NCBI GenBank assembly: GCA_900541495.1
Contig: UQKC01000011.1
Span: 1-51,276, forward strand
Direction of reading: 5' to 3'
Origin: an uncultured Ruminococcus sp.
GTDB lineage: Bacteria > Bacillota > Clostridia > Oscillospirales > Ruminococcaceae
DNA length: 51,276 nucleotides
In this document: positions 1 to 7,986 of the stretch, piece after piece
Position numbering within the stretch: position 1 is the first letter of the stretch
Layout: each line of letters starts with the position of its first letter
The notes under the pieces: generated by a model
What the model saw: only the letters and a program-made list of their open reading frames with translations
Database searches by the model: none
Told to the model about the DNA's origin: nothing
Position numbers and translations under genes: made by a program

Positions 1-100
1 GTACAAGATATGATAAACTCGATGTTATCTTTCTGTCATTCGTTCAAATCGCGTGTATCTTCACGTGGCTAAAATAGTGTCAACAGGCTCTAATTCCGAA
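1..100. other. Left edge, no gene seen
   Basis: Nothing coding is supported here beyond the 3' flank of hflX. A copy of the AT-rich module TAATTCCGAATTA begins at 91 and runs into the hflX stop codon. A TTGACA hexamer on the minus strand (about 82-87) has only a poor -10 partner, so I do not call a promoter. Confidence 0.4.
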
Positions 101-1348
101 TTAAATTTTAAAAGGTTCTGCAAGGTAGTAGACCTTTTTGTCAACGAGCGCGTCGATGAGCGTTCCCTCGGGGGTGTATTCCTCGGAGAAAATTTTGCCC
201 TCAATGCGTATCGTGTTGAGGAGCGAAGCTTTGTCGTAGGGGATAACGAACCTTCCTCTTATTGCCGTTTCAGGGAGATTCCGAGCTATACATTCGAGAA
301 GCTTATCCAAGCCCTGCCCCTGCTTTGCCGAAATAAGAACCGTGCTGTCATCGCAGGTGATGTTCGTACCCTCGGGCAGCTTGTCCGCTTTGTTGAGGAC
401 ATTGACACGGGGAATACCGTCGCAGCCAAGCTCCGAAAGCAGCTTCGCGGTGACTTCCGACTGCTCGTAGCCGTCGCTTGCGCTTATATCGATAAGATTG
501 ATGATGATATCGGCATTTGCAGCTTCTTCCAACGTGCTTTTGAACGCTTCGACAAGATTGTGCGGAAGTCGGCGGACAAGTCCTACCGTGTCAACGAGCA
601 TAAGCGTTCTTCCGTCGGGAAGCTCGAGCGCACGGGAGGTGATGTCAAGTGTTGCGAAAAGCTTGTCCTCGGCGAGAACGCCTGCCTGCGTGAGCGCATT
701 CATAAGCGTTGATTTGCCGACGTTCGTGTAGCCTACTATCGCCCCGACAAGAACATTGTCCTTTTTGCGGCGCGCGCGGTGCTGCTCACGGCGGCGTTCA
801 AGCTCCTTTAAATCAGCCGAAAGAAGCTCTATCCTGCGGCGGATATGACGTTTATCGGTTTCAAGCTTCGATTCGCCCGGACCTCTTGTGCCGATACCGC
901 CGCCGAGTCGGGACATTTCTATGCCCTTTCCTGCAAGGTGTGCAAGGCGGTATTTTTGCTGTGCAAGCTCGACTTGGATTCGTCCCTCTGCGGTGAGCGC
1001 TCTCTGCGCGAAAATATCAAGGATAAGCGTTGTTCGGTCGATAACACGCACATCGAGTATTTTTTCAATACTCTTGGTCTGATTTGCGGTAAGCTCATGG
1101 TCAAAGATAACGATGTCGATATCAAGACCCTTTATTTCCTCTGCAAGCTCTTCAAGCCTGCCCGAACCTATGCAGGTCGCAGTATCATAGCTCGGACGCT
1201 TCTGCGTAACGGTCGCAGCGACCTCAACTCCTGCGGTGTCGGAAAGCTCTTCAAGCTCTTTCATCGAAAGCTCTGCATCAAATTCGCCCGTATCGGCGCT
1301 GACAAGCACGGCTCTCGGCTTTTTTTCAATATATTCCGTAATTTCCAT
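101..1348 (-). CDS. hflX: GTPase HflX, ribosome-splitting factor
   Basis: Encodes a 415-residue HflX-family GTPase, a translation factor that in other bacteria splits stalled or hibernating 70S ribosomes. Visible motifs are the N-terminal HflX domain (residues 1-200, with the glycine-rich RLGGGIGTRGPGESKLE linker), G1 GYTNVGKST near 206, G3 DTVG near 253 and G4 NKAD near 319. I chose the ATG at 1348 because AAAGGAG stands 5 nt upstream of it. The reading frame stays open upstream to 1435, but that extension runs through an intrinsic-terminator hairpin and is better read as leader. The stop codon lies inside an AT-rich dispersed repeat. The leader (1349-1563) suggests control by translation-coupled attenuation. 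Confidence 0.95.
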   Translation of the reverse strand: MEITEYIEKKPRAVLVSADTGEFDAELSMKELEELSDTAGVEVAATVTQKRPSYDTATCIGSGRLEELAEEIKGLDIDIVIFDHELTANQTKSIEKILDVRVIDRTTLILDIFAQRALTAEGRIQVELAQQKYRLAHLAGKGIEMSRLGGGIGTRGPGESKLETDKRHIRRRIELLSADLKELERRREQHRARRKKDNVLVGAIVGYTNVGKSTLMNALTQAGVLAEDKLFATLDITSRALELPDGRTLMLVDTVGLVRRLPHNLVEAFKSTLEEAANADIIINLIDISASDGYEQSEVTAKLLSELGCDGIPRVNVLNKADKLPEGTNITCDDSTVLISAKQGQGLDKLLECIARNLPETAIRGRFVIPYDKASLLNTIRIEGKIFSEEYTPEGTLIDALVDKKVYYLAEPFKI

Positions 1349-1401
1349 AGCTGCTCCTTTCTGTATGAACAACAATTTGTCGTATGCCGTTGTCTGAGCA
1401 T

Positions 1402-1427
1402 AAAAAAAGCTTCCCCGAAAAGGAAGC
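1402..1427 (-). terminator. Leader terminator (attenuator) of hflX
   Basis: On the minus strand GCTTCC, a 7-nt loop and GGAAGC form a 6-bp stem followed directly by seven T residues. This is a compact intrinsic terminator about 55 nt upstream of the hflX start codon. Its 5' arm (GCTTCCTT) can alternatively pair with GGGGAAGT inside the leader peptide ORF (about 1480-1487), which would give an antiterminator. The hairpin is clear; the switch is inferred. Confidence 0.75.
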
Positions 1428-1453
1428 AACTGCATTATACCTTGACCCGAATG

Positions 1454-1522
1454 TTATTGGCAGACAAAGCGGCAGACGGACTTCCCCATAAGATCGATTT
1501 TTACAGATATTCTGATGAGCAT
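1454..1522 (-). CDS. Leader peptide of hflX, 22 codons
   Basis: A short ORF starts with ATG at 1522, 8 nt after a strong AAGGAGG ribosome site (1531-1537). It encodes 22 residues beginning MLIRISVKID and ending VCRFVCQ, and stops with TAA at 1454. It lies about 40 nt downstream of a near-consensus promoter, with its stop about 27 nt before the terminator stem. Codons 13-15 contain the GGGGAAGT that can pair with the terminator's 5' arm, so ribosome position on this ORF could decide between terminator and antiterminator. I infer a regulatory leader peptide; no function as a free peptide is proposed. Confidence 0.65.
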   Translation of the reverse strand: MLIRISVKIDLMGKSVCRFVCQ

Positions 1523-1570
1523 TTTGTCCGCCTCCTTAAAATTTATCGTGATTTTGTAAAGCACAAATTG

Positions 1571-1599
1571 AGTATAGCCTAAAAAATCGGATTTGTCAA
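1571..1599 (-). promoter_or_regulatory. sigma-A promoter of hflX leader
   Basis: Minus strand TTGACA (1599-1594), 17-nt spacer, TATACT (1576-1571). Near-perfect housekeeping promoter placed just upstream of the leader peptide ribosome site. Confidence 0.85.
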
Positions 1600-1608
1600 G
1601 GTTTTATA

Positions 1609-1637
1609 TTGATTTTTTGATATGAATATGCTAAAAT
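1609..1637 (+). promoter_or_regulatory. Putative promoter of the 1683 gene
   Basis: TTGATT (1609-1614), 17-nt spacer, TAAAAT (1632-1637), about 45 nt upstream of the start codon at 1683 and divergent from the hflX promoter. Acceptable but weaker match to the sigma-A consensus. Confidence 0.5.
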
Positions 1638-1682
1638 TATACCAACAGCTTTACATATTTTGTCAGAGCAAGGGGTATCTGC

Positions 1683-2906
1683 ATGAAATTATCAAGATCA
1701 AAGCTTATTGTGATCATTCCGTCTGCGATCGGGGCGCTCGTGTTTCTTTCTGCATTATGCGGTCTTTTCGGTATGTTATTCGGCTCGCCGTCTGAACACC
1801 TGAGAAAAGCCCAAGCCGTCAAAGCCGCCCGAAGCGGCGTTGAAAGCTATTTTCACGAAAAATACGGCGAATATCCCGAAATAACCGCCATCGAACCCCA
1901 ATGGAAGCGCAGCGGATATATTATCCCGACCGAACGCTATTTCACGGGATATGTCACCCTTAAAGAGAAAAACTGCACGATATACTATTATTCGGAAACG
2001 AACAGCTTTTATGACTCCAAGCAGTATGATGATATCTGCTCCGCACTCACCGAAAAATATTTCACCGATGAAAAGCTCGGCACGGAGGTTTCAGCCGACA
2101 TCGATATGTGCTTTTCAAGATACTGGGATCACGGCGATCACGAAGAAGCAAAATGCACGAATGTATACTTTGACGGGGATATCGATAAATTCATCCGAAG
2201 CCTGCCCTGCGATGACAGCTATATCTCTTATTATTACAGCCTTTCCGCCGATATTTATTACAGCGGAAAATCGGAAACGGACAGAGCCTGCCGCAAGCTT
2301 ATTTCGGATAAGCTTGATGAGTTATACGCAGAATTTCCCGACGGCAGCTTCAGCATAAATATAAAAAATACCGAAAGCAGCTTTGAGATACCGACCGATT
2401 TTTCGGGCATCAATTCATACTACCGTATGCCTGCGGAGTACGGAACGCTCATCGCAAGAGGAACACGCGGAACTGACGGCGAAAACGAGCTTTTTTACAC
2501 CGAATGGTGCAGCCTTGACGAGTATGTTTCAATGGCGGATATCACATCGGAAGACCCGCCCAAAAGCTCCGACTTCGTTTATCGGACGGACAGCAGCTAT
2601 GACGGGAAAAACATTTCCTCCGACAAAGTGAACGTGACCTTGACAGGCGATGCGTATACTTTTCAAAACCTGAACAGCAAGCATATTTTTATTCGTCTTG
2701 ACCGCAAAAAATTCAGCGCCGCCAACAGCAATGTCCCCGTGAGCTTAAGCAGCGGCGACACAGTTATCCCGCATTATATCGGTCGGCCGCCCGTCGGTGC
2801 GCCGCATCTTTACACTAGGTCAGACAGCTGGTATATTTTCGATAAAAACTATATTTATATTTACGTTTATGACACTCAAGCCACCATAATGTTTCCGCAG
2901 CTCTAA
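1683..2906 (+). CDS. Exported or membrane-anchored protein, unknown function
   Basis: 407 residues with no family I recognise. Residues 1-5 are basic and residues about 8-33 form one hydrophobic segment (IVIIPSAIGALVFLSALCGLFGMLF), here either a signal peptide or an N-terminal anchor. The remainder is polar and rich in Tyr, Ser and Asp, as expected for an extracytoplasmic domain. The start at 1683 has an AAGGGG ribosome site 7 nt upstream. A GC-rich inverted repeat (ACGGTCGG 2911-2918 with CCGACCGT 2940-2947) follows the stop but lacks a T-run. The gene is monocistronic and divergent from hflX. Confidence 0.75.
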   Translation: MKLSRSKLIVIIPSAIGALVFLSALCGLFGMLFGSPSEHLRKAQAVKAARSGVESYFHEKYGEYPEITAIEPQWKRSGYIIPTERYFTGYVTLKEKNCTIYYYSETNSFYDSKQYDDICSALTEKYFTDEKLGTEVSADIDMCFSRYWDHGDHEEAKCTNVYFDGDIDKFIRSLPCDDSYISYYYSLSADIYYSGKSETDRACRKLISDKLDELYAEFPDGSFSINIKNTESSFEIPTDFSGINSYYRMPAEYGTLIARGTRGTDGENELFYTEWCSLDEYVSMADITSEDPPKSSDFVYRTDSSYDGKNISSDKVNVTLTGDAYTFQNLNSKHIFIRLDRKKFSAANSNVPVSLSSGDTVIPHYIGRPPVGAPHLYTRSDSWYIFDKNYIYIYVYDTQATIMFPQL

Positions 2907-3039
2907 CAGGACGGTCGGAACGGGGATGAAAAAAACGCACCGACCGTTGCCGACGCTTTCAGCCGAATGATAGCTTTTTACACAGCAAGTACCCAAATTT
3001 GCAGGCAGTAAATTGTGAAATATTTTTCCTGAAAACCTA

Positions 3040-3075
3040 TTGAAATTATATGTATTATATGTTATAATAGATACA
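3040..3075 (+). promoter_or_regulatory. Promoter and possible operator of the Rrf2 gene
   Basis: TTGAAA (3040-3045), 17-nt spacer, TATAAT (3063-3068): near-consensus promoter. An inverted repeat TGTAT (3051-3055) ... ATACA (3071-3075) spans the -10 box, a position where an autoregulating Rrf2 protein could bind. The promoter is strong by sequence; the operator is only a suggestion. Confidence 0.75.
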
Positions 3076-3117
3076 AACTTGAAAACAACGCTGTATTTTA
3101 TACAAGGAGTAATATAT

Positions 3118-3552
3118 ATGAAGATTTCTACAAAAGGACGTTACGCACTGCGAATGATGATAGACCTCAGCCAGCATAGCTCCGATGAGTTTGTTGCGCT
3201 GAAAGATATAGCCGAGCGTCAGGGCATCTCGAAAAAGTATCTCGAACAGATCGTGCCGCTTCTCAACGGCGCAGGTATGTTGTCCACGAACCGCGGCTAT
3301 CAGGGCGGATATAAGCTTGCAAGAAAGCCTAAGGACTATACCGTTGCGGAGATACTGCGCGTGACCGAGGGAAACCTTGCCCCCGTAGCCTGTCTGGACG
3401 GCGACCCTGCGAACTGTGAACGTTATTCCGAGTGTCTGACTATCGACATCTGGGAGGGTCTGTATAAGGTCATAACCGAATATCTCAGCGGCATCACGCT
3501 TCAGGATATCCTCGACAAGAGCACAGTGAATGGCGGAGATTACAGCATTTGA
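3118..3552 (+). CDS. Rrf2-family transcriptional regulator, IscR-like
   Basis: 144 residues, the normal Rrf2 length, starting MKISTKGRYALRMMIDL with a winged-helix DNA-binding domain and the typical dimer helix ending at SGITLQDIL. Three cysteines (C92, C100, C106) lie where IscR carries its cluster-binding cysteines (C92, C98, C104 in E. coli), so a bound Fe-S cluster is plausible; CymR-type members lack this triad. The ATG at 3118 has AAGGAGT upstream, and the longer frame reading back to 3040 contains the promoter. No cysteine-desulfurase or Fe-S assembly gene is adjacent, so its targets cannot be read from context. Confidence 0.9.
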   Translation: MKISTKGRYALRMMIDLSQHSSDEFVALKDIAERQGISKKYLEQIVPLLNGAGMLSTNRGYQGGYKLARKPKDYTVAEILRVTEGNLAPVACLDGDPANCERYSECLTIDIWEGLYKVITEYLSGITLQDILDKSTVNGGDYSI

Positions 3553-3886
3553 TTCTAATTCGGAATTATTCTACTCCGTTTATTTGTTGTAAAAAAACAA
3601 TTTCGTAGGGGCGGATTCTATATCCGCCCGTTGCAAATCCCGTTTTAATCAAAATCTCTGTAGGGGACGGGGTCGCCCGTCCCGAATCGCGAAGCGATTT
3701 TGGGTGCATATTTTTGTAAGTTTTATCGCATAACAAAACACCACCGATTTTATCTTTTTATCAGATAAAATCAGTGGTGTTTATTTTATGGCGTGGGACG
3801 GGTGACCGCCCTTATGGGGAAATTGTTCAAAAATCGGGTTTGCAACGTAATTTTACGGAGCATAAATAATTACGCATTCCGAATTC
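3553..3886. repeat. Intergenic repeat cluster between convergent genes
   Basis: This 334-nt gap between two convergent genes has no gene. It holds an AT-rich module TTCTAATTCGGAATTA right after the Rrf2 stop, a GTAGGGG-type palindrome (3605-3630) and most of composite element A (3658-3900). Element A matches, in inverse orientation, a second copy at 11503-11756. Confidence 0.8.
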
Positions 3887-3900
3887 CTAATTCCGAATTA
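3658..3900 (+). repeat. Composite repeat element A
   Basis: From left to right it contains a GTAGGGGACGGGG...CCCGTCCC palindrome, a GAATCGCGAAGCGATT hairpin, a GGTGCATAT tract and GCATAACAAAA. A long central hairpin (3736-3782) follows, then GGGACGGGTGACCGCCC, a TGCAACGTAATTTTACGG block and the AATTCCGAATTA end module. The flanks align closely with the reverse complement of 11503-11756, while the central hairpin stem has a different sequence. The last module supplies the stop codon of the adjacent oxidoreductase gene. Confidence 0.8.
3736..3782. terminator. Bidirectional terminator-like hairpin inside element A
   Basis: ACACCAC-C-GATTTTATC pairs with GATAAAATC-A-GTGGTGT (16 of 17 pairs, 9-nt loop), flanked by AAAA on the left and TTTATTTTA on the right. 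It lies between convergent genes, so it can end transcripts from both sides. Folding is clear from sequence; function is inferred. Confidence 0.6.
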
Positions 3901-5464
3901 TTTGTACTGCCACGTTCATTCCGTCAGCGGCGGCGGACATTATTCCGCCTGCGTAGCCTGCACCCTCGCCGCAGGGGTATAAGCCTTTCACATTCAGCGA
4001 GCAGAGGTCTTCGCCCCTCGTTATCCTCACCGGCGAGGACGTTCTCGTTTCGGGTGCGGTGAGAACGGCATTCTTATCCCCGAAGCATTTCATTTTGTGC
4101 GAAAAATCCACAAGTCCCTCTTTTAACATTTCAGTGACGAAGTTGGGGAAAAGCTCCGCAAGGTCATATTCCGCAAGTCCTCTTGCATAGGTCGGGGCAA
4201 TATTGCTCTCGGCGAGCGAACCTTTTCCCGTAAGAAGCTTTCCGACGGTCGAAGCAGGCGCTTTGTAGTTTCTGCCGCCAAGCTCGAACGCCCTCTGTTC
4301 AAGGCTCCGTGCGAAGATAACTCCATCAAGCGGCTCTTTTCCGAAATCATCGGGCGAAACACCGACTGCAACAGCCGCATTCGCGTTTTCACCGCCACGG
4401 GCAAACTCGCTCATACCGTTTGTAACGACCGTGTTTTCCTCGCTCTGCGACGGAACGACCATTCCTCCGGGACACATACAGAATGTATAAACGCCTCTGC
4501 CGTTACGGCGATGGGAAAGCTGATACTCTCCCTTTGGCAGACTTGGTGTTCCTGCGGCTTTGCCGTAAAGCGAGCGGTCAACATCGGTCTGCTTATGCTC
4601 AATACGAACTCCGACCGAGAACGGCTTCGGCTCAATGAAAACACCTTTGCCGAGTAGCATTTCAAAGGTATCCCTTGCGCTGTGTCCGAGGGCAAGCACG
4701 ACAGCATCGCAGGGGATCTCCTGACCGTTTGCGACAGCGGCGGCAACTGAGCCGTTTTTTATTATGATATCGTCAAGCTTTGTGTTGAAGCGAACCTCGC
4801 CGCCAAGCTCGATAACGCGGTTTCGCAGACTTTTTACGATACTGCGGAGCTTGTCCGTGCCGATATGAGGCTTGGCTTTCGTGAGAATCTCCTGCGGCGC
4901 GCCGAATTCGACAAGGCGCTGTAAAATTCGTCTGCACATCGGGTCTTTTATGCGCGTTGTGAGTTTTCCGTCCGAAAAAGTTCCTGCGCCGCCCTCACCG
5001 AACTGTACATTCGTCTGCTCGGAGAAAGCACCGCCGTGCCAGAAGCTTTCAACGGCTTTCACACGCTCGTCAACAGCCGCTCCACGTTCGAGAACTATCG
5101 GTTCAAAGCCGTATTCGGCAAGCGTGAGCGCACAGAACATTCCTGCAGGTCCAAAGCCTGCAATAACGACCTTTTTCTTGGTGATATTCGTTTTCGGGGG
5201 CATAATTTCGATGCTCTGATCGACATAAGAACAGCTTTTGTCGCGTTCGCAGAGCGCTTGTTCGGCTTTTTCGCTGTCAAGCTCTATCCATACGGACGAA
5301 ACAAGCTTTATATCGCTGTTGTTTCGCGCATCGAGCGAGGTCTTGTGCAGGTGACAGGCTTTCACACTGTTTTGATTTATGCCGAGCTTTTTTAGCGCAG
5401 CGGCAGTGATATCGTCCGTGCCTGCGTTTATCGAAGTTTTTATTTGAGAGATGATTATTGCCAT
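3887..5464 (-). CDS. FAD-dependent oxidoreductase (NAD(FAD)-utilising dehydrogenase family)
   Basis: 525 residues. An N-terminal alpha/beta domain of about 95 residues precedes a Rossmann FAD site, KKVVIAGFGPAGMF (GxGPAG at 103-107), and ELGGEVRF/VVLALGHSA elements. The C-terminal FAD motif is YPCGEGAGYAGGIMSAAADG. This matches the widespread, poorly characterised family of large FAD-dependent dehydrogenases; the substrate is unknown. The start at 5464 has AAAGGA upstream. The final codons (IIRN and TAG) lie in the dispersed module AATTCGGAATTAG, so the repeat has settled at, and now supplies, the natural 3' end. The gene is convergent with the Rrf2 gene. Confidence 0.85.
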   Translation of the reverse strand: MAIIISQIKTSINAGTDDITAAALKKLGINQNSVKACHLHKTSLDARNNSDIKLVSSVWIELDSEKAEQALCERDKSCSYVDQSIEIMPPKTNITKKKVVIAGFGPAGMFCALTLAEYGFEPIVLERGAAVDERVKAVESFWHGGAFSEQTNVQFGEGGAGTFSDGKLTTRIKDPMCRRILQRLVEFGAPQEILTKAKPHIGTDKLRSIVKSLRNRVIELGGEVRFNTKLDDIIIKNGSVAAAVANGQEIPCDAVVLALGHSARDTFEMLLGKGVFIEPKPFSVGVRIEHKQTDVDRSLYGKAAGTPSLPKGEYQLSHRRNGRGVYTFCMCPGGMVVPSQSEENTVVTNGMSEFARGGENANAAVAVGVSPDDFGKEPLDGVIFARSLEQRAFELGGRNYKAPASTVGKLLTGKGSLAESNIAPTYARGLAEYDLAELFPNFVTEMLKEGLVDFSHKMKCFGDKNAVLTAPETRTSSPVRITRGEDLCSLNVKGLYPCGEGAGYAGGIMSAAADGMNVAVQIIRN

Positions 5465-5487
5465 AAAAGTTCCTTTTCTTTATAAAA

Positions 5488-5607
5488 GTGAAGCCGCACA
5501 TACTATGCGGCTTTGTGGAGATGCGATTCGCGAACACCTCGCTCCGTTCTACTAAAAACGAGCGGAACGAAGTGAAGCGCGACGCGAATCTGCCGTGGGG
5601 CATCCCC
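5488..5607. repeat. Inverted-repeat block between ybbR and the oxidoreductase
   Basis: Three palindromes stand in a row: AGCCGCA...TGCGGCT (5490-5511), a larger imperfect hairpin with arms GATTCGCG/CGCGAATC and CGCTCCGTTC/GAGCGGAACG (about 5523-5588), and GTGGGGCATCCCCAC (5594-5608). On the minus strand the order GGATGCCCC...CGCGCTTC...GCTCGTTTTT recurs at 48853-48892, so this is a dispersed repeat. It may also reduce read-through from cdaA-ybbR. Confidence 0.5.
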
Positions 5608-5608
5608 A

Positions 5609-6949
5609 CTATGATTTTAATGTAAATGTTACTATAGCCTTTGGCGAGAGCAGACCGTCCGAGCTTATGCACCAAACATCGTCATAAGCAGGCGTTGAGA
5701 ACGTTACGGGCAGCTTGTAGTCGCGCGCTTCAAGCTCATAATTGAGCAGGTCTATCTGCGAAACAACATCAATGTAGGATATCTGATTGATACTTTCCTC
5801 CGAGCCGATGAAGAACAGCGTGAAGCCGGAGGTTATGATGTCATAATCGAACTGCGCAGGGGCATTGATTATCTGAACGGAGCTGCCGCGGATAGTCATT
5901 GCTATCTTGTAAAGTCCCTCGCTCGGGCATACAACGGAAATGGTGTCGATGCCGCTGAGGTTCTGATAATTCTCGCCGAGGAAGTCGGCAGTGTTGAATG
6001 TGAATACCGAACCGATGTCAACCTCGCGCATATCGATAGTGCCTATCGTTATCGCGGAAACGTCCTTTATCTCATCGGCAGGAGCGGCTATTTCAAGCTC
6101 GGAAACGGAAAGCCGGAGCTTCTCGCGGAATGCGTCAACATTGAAGCTGGACGGCGCGTTCGTTATCGCAACTTCGAGCGGAAGAACCTGCTTTTTGTAT
6201 ACGGGAATACTTACGCTGAAGCTCGTTCTGCTGAACGTGATGCCGTCATTACCGCTCAGAGCAACACCGTCACTGCTGTAGATAGTCGGGCTTTCGGCAG
6301 TGTATTCATAGCTTGAAGAAAGCTCGCTCTCTGTATCGACATAGAAATATGCGCTGTCGATCTTTTCAACATCGTCCTTCGGACCTGTTATCTCAATAGT
6401 GTTCGGTGCAACGGCAACATCGTCATCGTCAACGATATAACCGCTCGCAACGTGCAGACGGTCAAGAACGGGCGAAAGCTTTATCTCCTTTGTTACGACC
6501 TCGTCAAAGGAAGCGTAGATATATTCTATCGAAGAACCGACATCGTCCGAGGGTGTTATCTTCGTTACGGTAAAAGTCTTTCCGCTGTTTGAGCTTACGT
6601 CAAGCGGAAGGCTGTATTCTCTCGGGCTTATTACGTTTTCAGCCGAAGCCGATACCTTTATGTCATCAGCCTTGATGCTGCCTATCTGCGAACGGTCGCC
6701 GCGCAGGTAGACATCGACGGTCTGAACGCTCTGCTCTATGACCTTGTAGTTGTGCGCCTCGGCGTAAGTTCCCTGAAGCTCGACCGTGACGGGGACGTTG
6801 TAAACGACCTGATCTATCGTCGGGTAAACGCTTATCGAAACGGCGAACCATATCACTATCGCGCAGAGGATAGAGAAAATTTTCAGCGAAAGGTCTTTTT
6901 CAAATATTCTGCGGAAGAAGTCCGAGATGATGTCAATTATTTTTTTCAT
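5609..6949 (-). CDS. cdaR: YbbR-domain protein, CdaA regulator CdaR
   Basis: 446 residues. A short cytoplasmic start and one membrane segment (about 22-42, IFSILCAIVIWFAVSISV) are followed by an extracytoplasmic region made of successive YbbR-type beta domains (for example VYNVPVTVELQG and LPLEVAITNAP blocks). In Firmicutes the YbbR protein encoded next to CdaA binds it and tunes c-di-AMP synthesis. Here the ATG lies 17 nt inside the 3' end of cdaA, so the two are translationally coupled. The name should not be confused with the PucR-type carbohydrate diacid regulator, also called CdaR, at 22476-23561. Confidence 0.9.
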   Translation of the reverse strand: MKKIIDIISDFFRRIFEKDLSLKIFSILCAIVIWFAVSISVYPTIDQVVYNVPVTVELQGTYAEAHNYKVIEQSVQTVDVYLRGDRSQIGSIKADDIKVSASAENVISPREYSLPLDVSSNSGKTFTVTKITPSDDVGSSIEYIYASFDEVVTKEIKLSPVLDRLHVASGYIVDDDDVAVAPNTIEITGPKDDVEKIDSAYFYVDTESELSSSYEYTAESPTIYSSDGVALSGNDGITFSRTSFSVSIPVYKKQVLPLEVAITNAPSSFNVDAFREKLRLSVSELEIAAPADEIKDVSAITIGTIDMREVDIGSVFTFNTADFLGENYQNLSGIDTISVVCPSEGLYKIAMTIRGSSVQIINAPAQFDYDIITSGFTLFFIGSEESINQISYIDVVSQIDLLNYELEARDYKLPVTFSTPAYDDVWCISSDGLLSPKAIVTFTLKS

Positions 6950-7865
6950 TGGAGCTTACCTCCTCTGCTTTTTCTTTTCTCTTTCTGCCGATGAAAAGCG
7001 GCTTTTTATCGGACGGCGGAAGCGTTCTTGCCGTTCTCTGCGGCTTTTCGGGGATAAGTCTGTCGCGGAGATACTTTTTAAGGCTGTCACGCGTAAAGCC
7101 TCGTTCAAGGCTGCCGTTCTCGGCAATGGAGATAACGCCCGTTTCCTCCGAAACGACAATAACGATAGCGTCCGAGTTTTCGCTCATACCGATAGCCGCA
7201 CGGTGACGTGAGCCGAGAGCCTTGTTTATCGTTTCCTCTTTCTGCGGCTTCGGAAGGAAGCAGGCAGCGGCAAGAATGTAGCCGTCACGCATTATGACAG
7301 CGCCGTCGTGAAGAGGGGTGTTCTTCCAGAAAATATTTCCGAAAAGCTCCTTTGAGGGCTTTGCGTTAAGTATAGTACCCGTGTCGATCTGTTCGCCGAG
7401 CTTTGACTCACGCTCAATGACGATGAGCGCACCCGTCGTCGTAGCGGAAAGGTCCTCGCAGGCATCGCAGATAGCCTCGATAGCGTCATTCCACTTTGAA
7501 GCGGCAGTGTCGCTGTTTTCCGAGCCTATGGACGAAATGAACGGCATTTTCGTAAGCTTTGAGCGTCCCATTTTTTCTATCGCACGGCGAAGCTCAGGCT
7601 GGAAAAGGATTATCAGCGCCAGCAGACCGATGTTGAAAACGCTTTTCATAATGTAAGCCATAGCTTTCATCTGAAAAAGCTCCATTAAAAGATACGCGAT
7701 GACAAGTACAGCGATACCTTTCAGCAGACCGCCTGCGCGCGTTTCCTTTACAATGCTTATGCCCTTGTAAAGAATAACGGCAAGTACGGCAATATCAAGG
7801 ATATCCCAGAATGTTATCGGCAAGATACTCGTTATCAGCGAGCGCAGAGTGTACAGATTCTCCAA
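6933..7865 (-). CDS. cdaA: Diadenylate cyclase CdaA (c-di-AMP synthase)
   Basis: 310 residues if translation starts at TTG 7865 (MENLYTLRSL), which follows AAAGGCGG. Three N-terminal membrane helices (about residues 17-85) precede a DAC domain with the signature LHDGAVIM (DGA at 177-179) and GSRHRAAIGMSE (RHR at 210-212). It condenses two ATP molecules into cyclic di-AMP at the membrane. A longer frame back to 7934 exists, but it contains the promoter hexamers and is rejected as coding. It forms an operon with ybbR; a c-di-AMP receptor gene (darA) lies 8 kb away. Confidence 0.93.
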   Translation of the reverse strand: MENLYTLRSLITSILPITFWDILDIAVLAVILYKGISIVKETRAGGLLKGIAVLVIAYLLMELFQMKAMAYIMKSVFNIGLLALIILFQPELRRAIEKMGRSKLTKMPFISSIGSENSDTAASKWNDAIEAICDACEDLSATTTGALIVIERESKLGEQIDTGTILNAKPSKELFGNIFWKNTPLHDGAVIMRDGYILAAACFLPKPQKEETINKALGSRHRAAIGMSENSDAIVIVVSEETGVISIAENGSLERGFTRDSLKKYLRDRLIPEKPQRTARTLPPSDKKPLFIGRKRKEKAEEVSSNEKNN

Positions 7866-7898
7866 AACCGTTTCCGCCTTTCTGTAAATTGCAGTATT

Positions 7899-7934
7899 AT
7901 TATAATTATAGCACAACACTGCGGCTTTTTTCAA
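7899..7934 (-). promoter_or_regulatory. sigma-A promoter of cdaA
   Basis: Minus strand TTGAAA (7934-7929), 18-nt spacer, TATAAT (7910-7905), with a second TATAAT directly after it (7904-7899). This places transcription start about 30 nt before the TTG start codon of cdaA. Confidence 0.75.
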
Positions 7935-7951
7935 TAGGCAAAAGACTTTTT

Positions 7952-7986
7952 TTAATGCATAATGCGTAATTCGTAATGCGGAATTT
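7952..7986. repeat. AT-rich dispersed module upstream of cdaA
   Basis: Contains ATGCGTAATTCGTAATGCG, the same module found at 11503-11517, 11877-11910 and 42841-42870. It lies 18 nt upstream of the cdaA -35 box. Confidence 0.7.

Noticed and set aside
1..75. Possible tRNA T-arm (GTTCAAATC at about 43-51)
   Set aside because: The T-stem has a mismatch, no acceptor stem pairing or anticodon arm can be built, and no CCA follows.
845..1582. 245-codon plus-strand frame over hflX and its leader
   Set aside because: Lies opposite HflX GTPase motifs; the strand with the promoter, leader peptide and terminator is the minus strand.
3600..3830. CRISPR-like repetition
   Set aside because: The repeats are palindromic, of unequal length and spacing, and have no regular spacers or cas genes.
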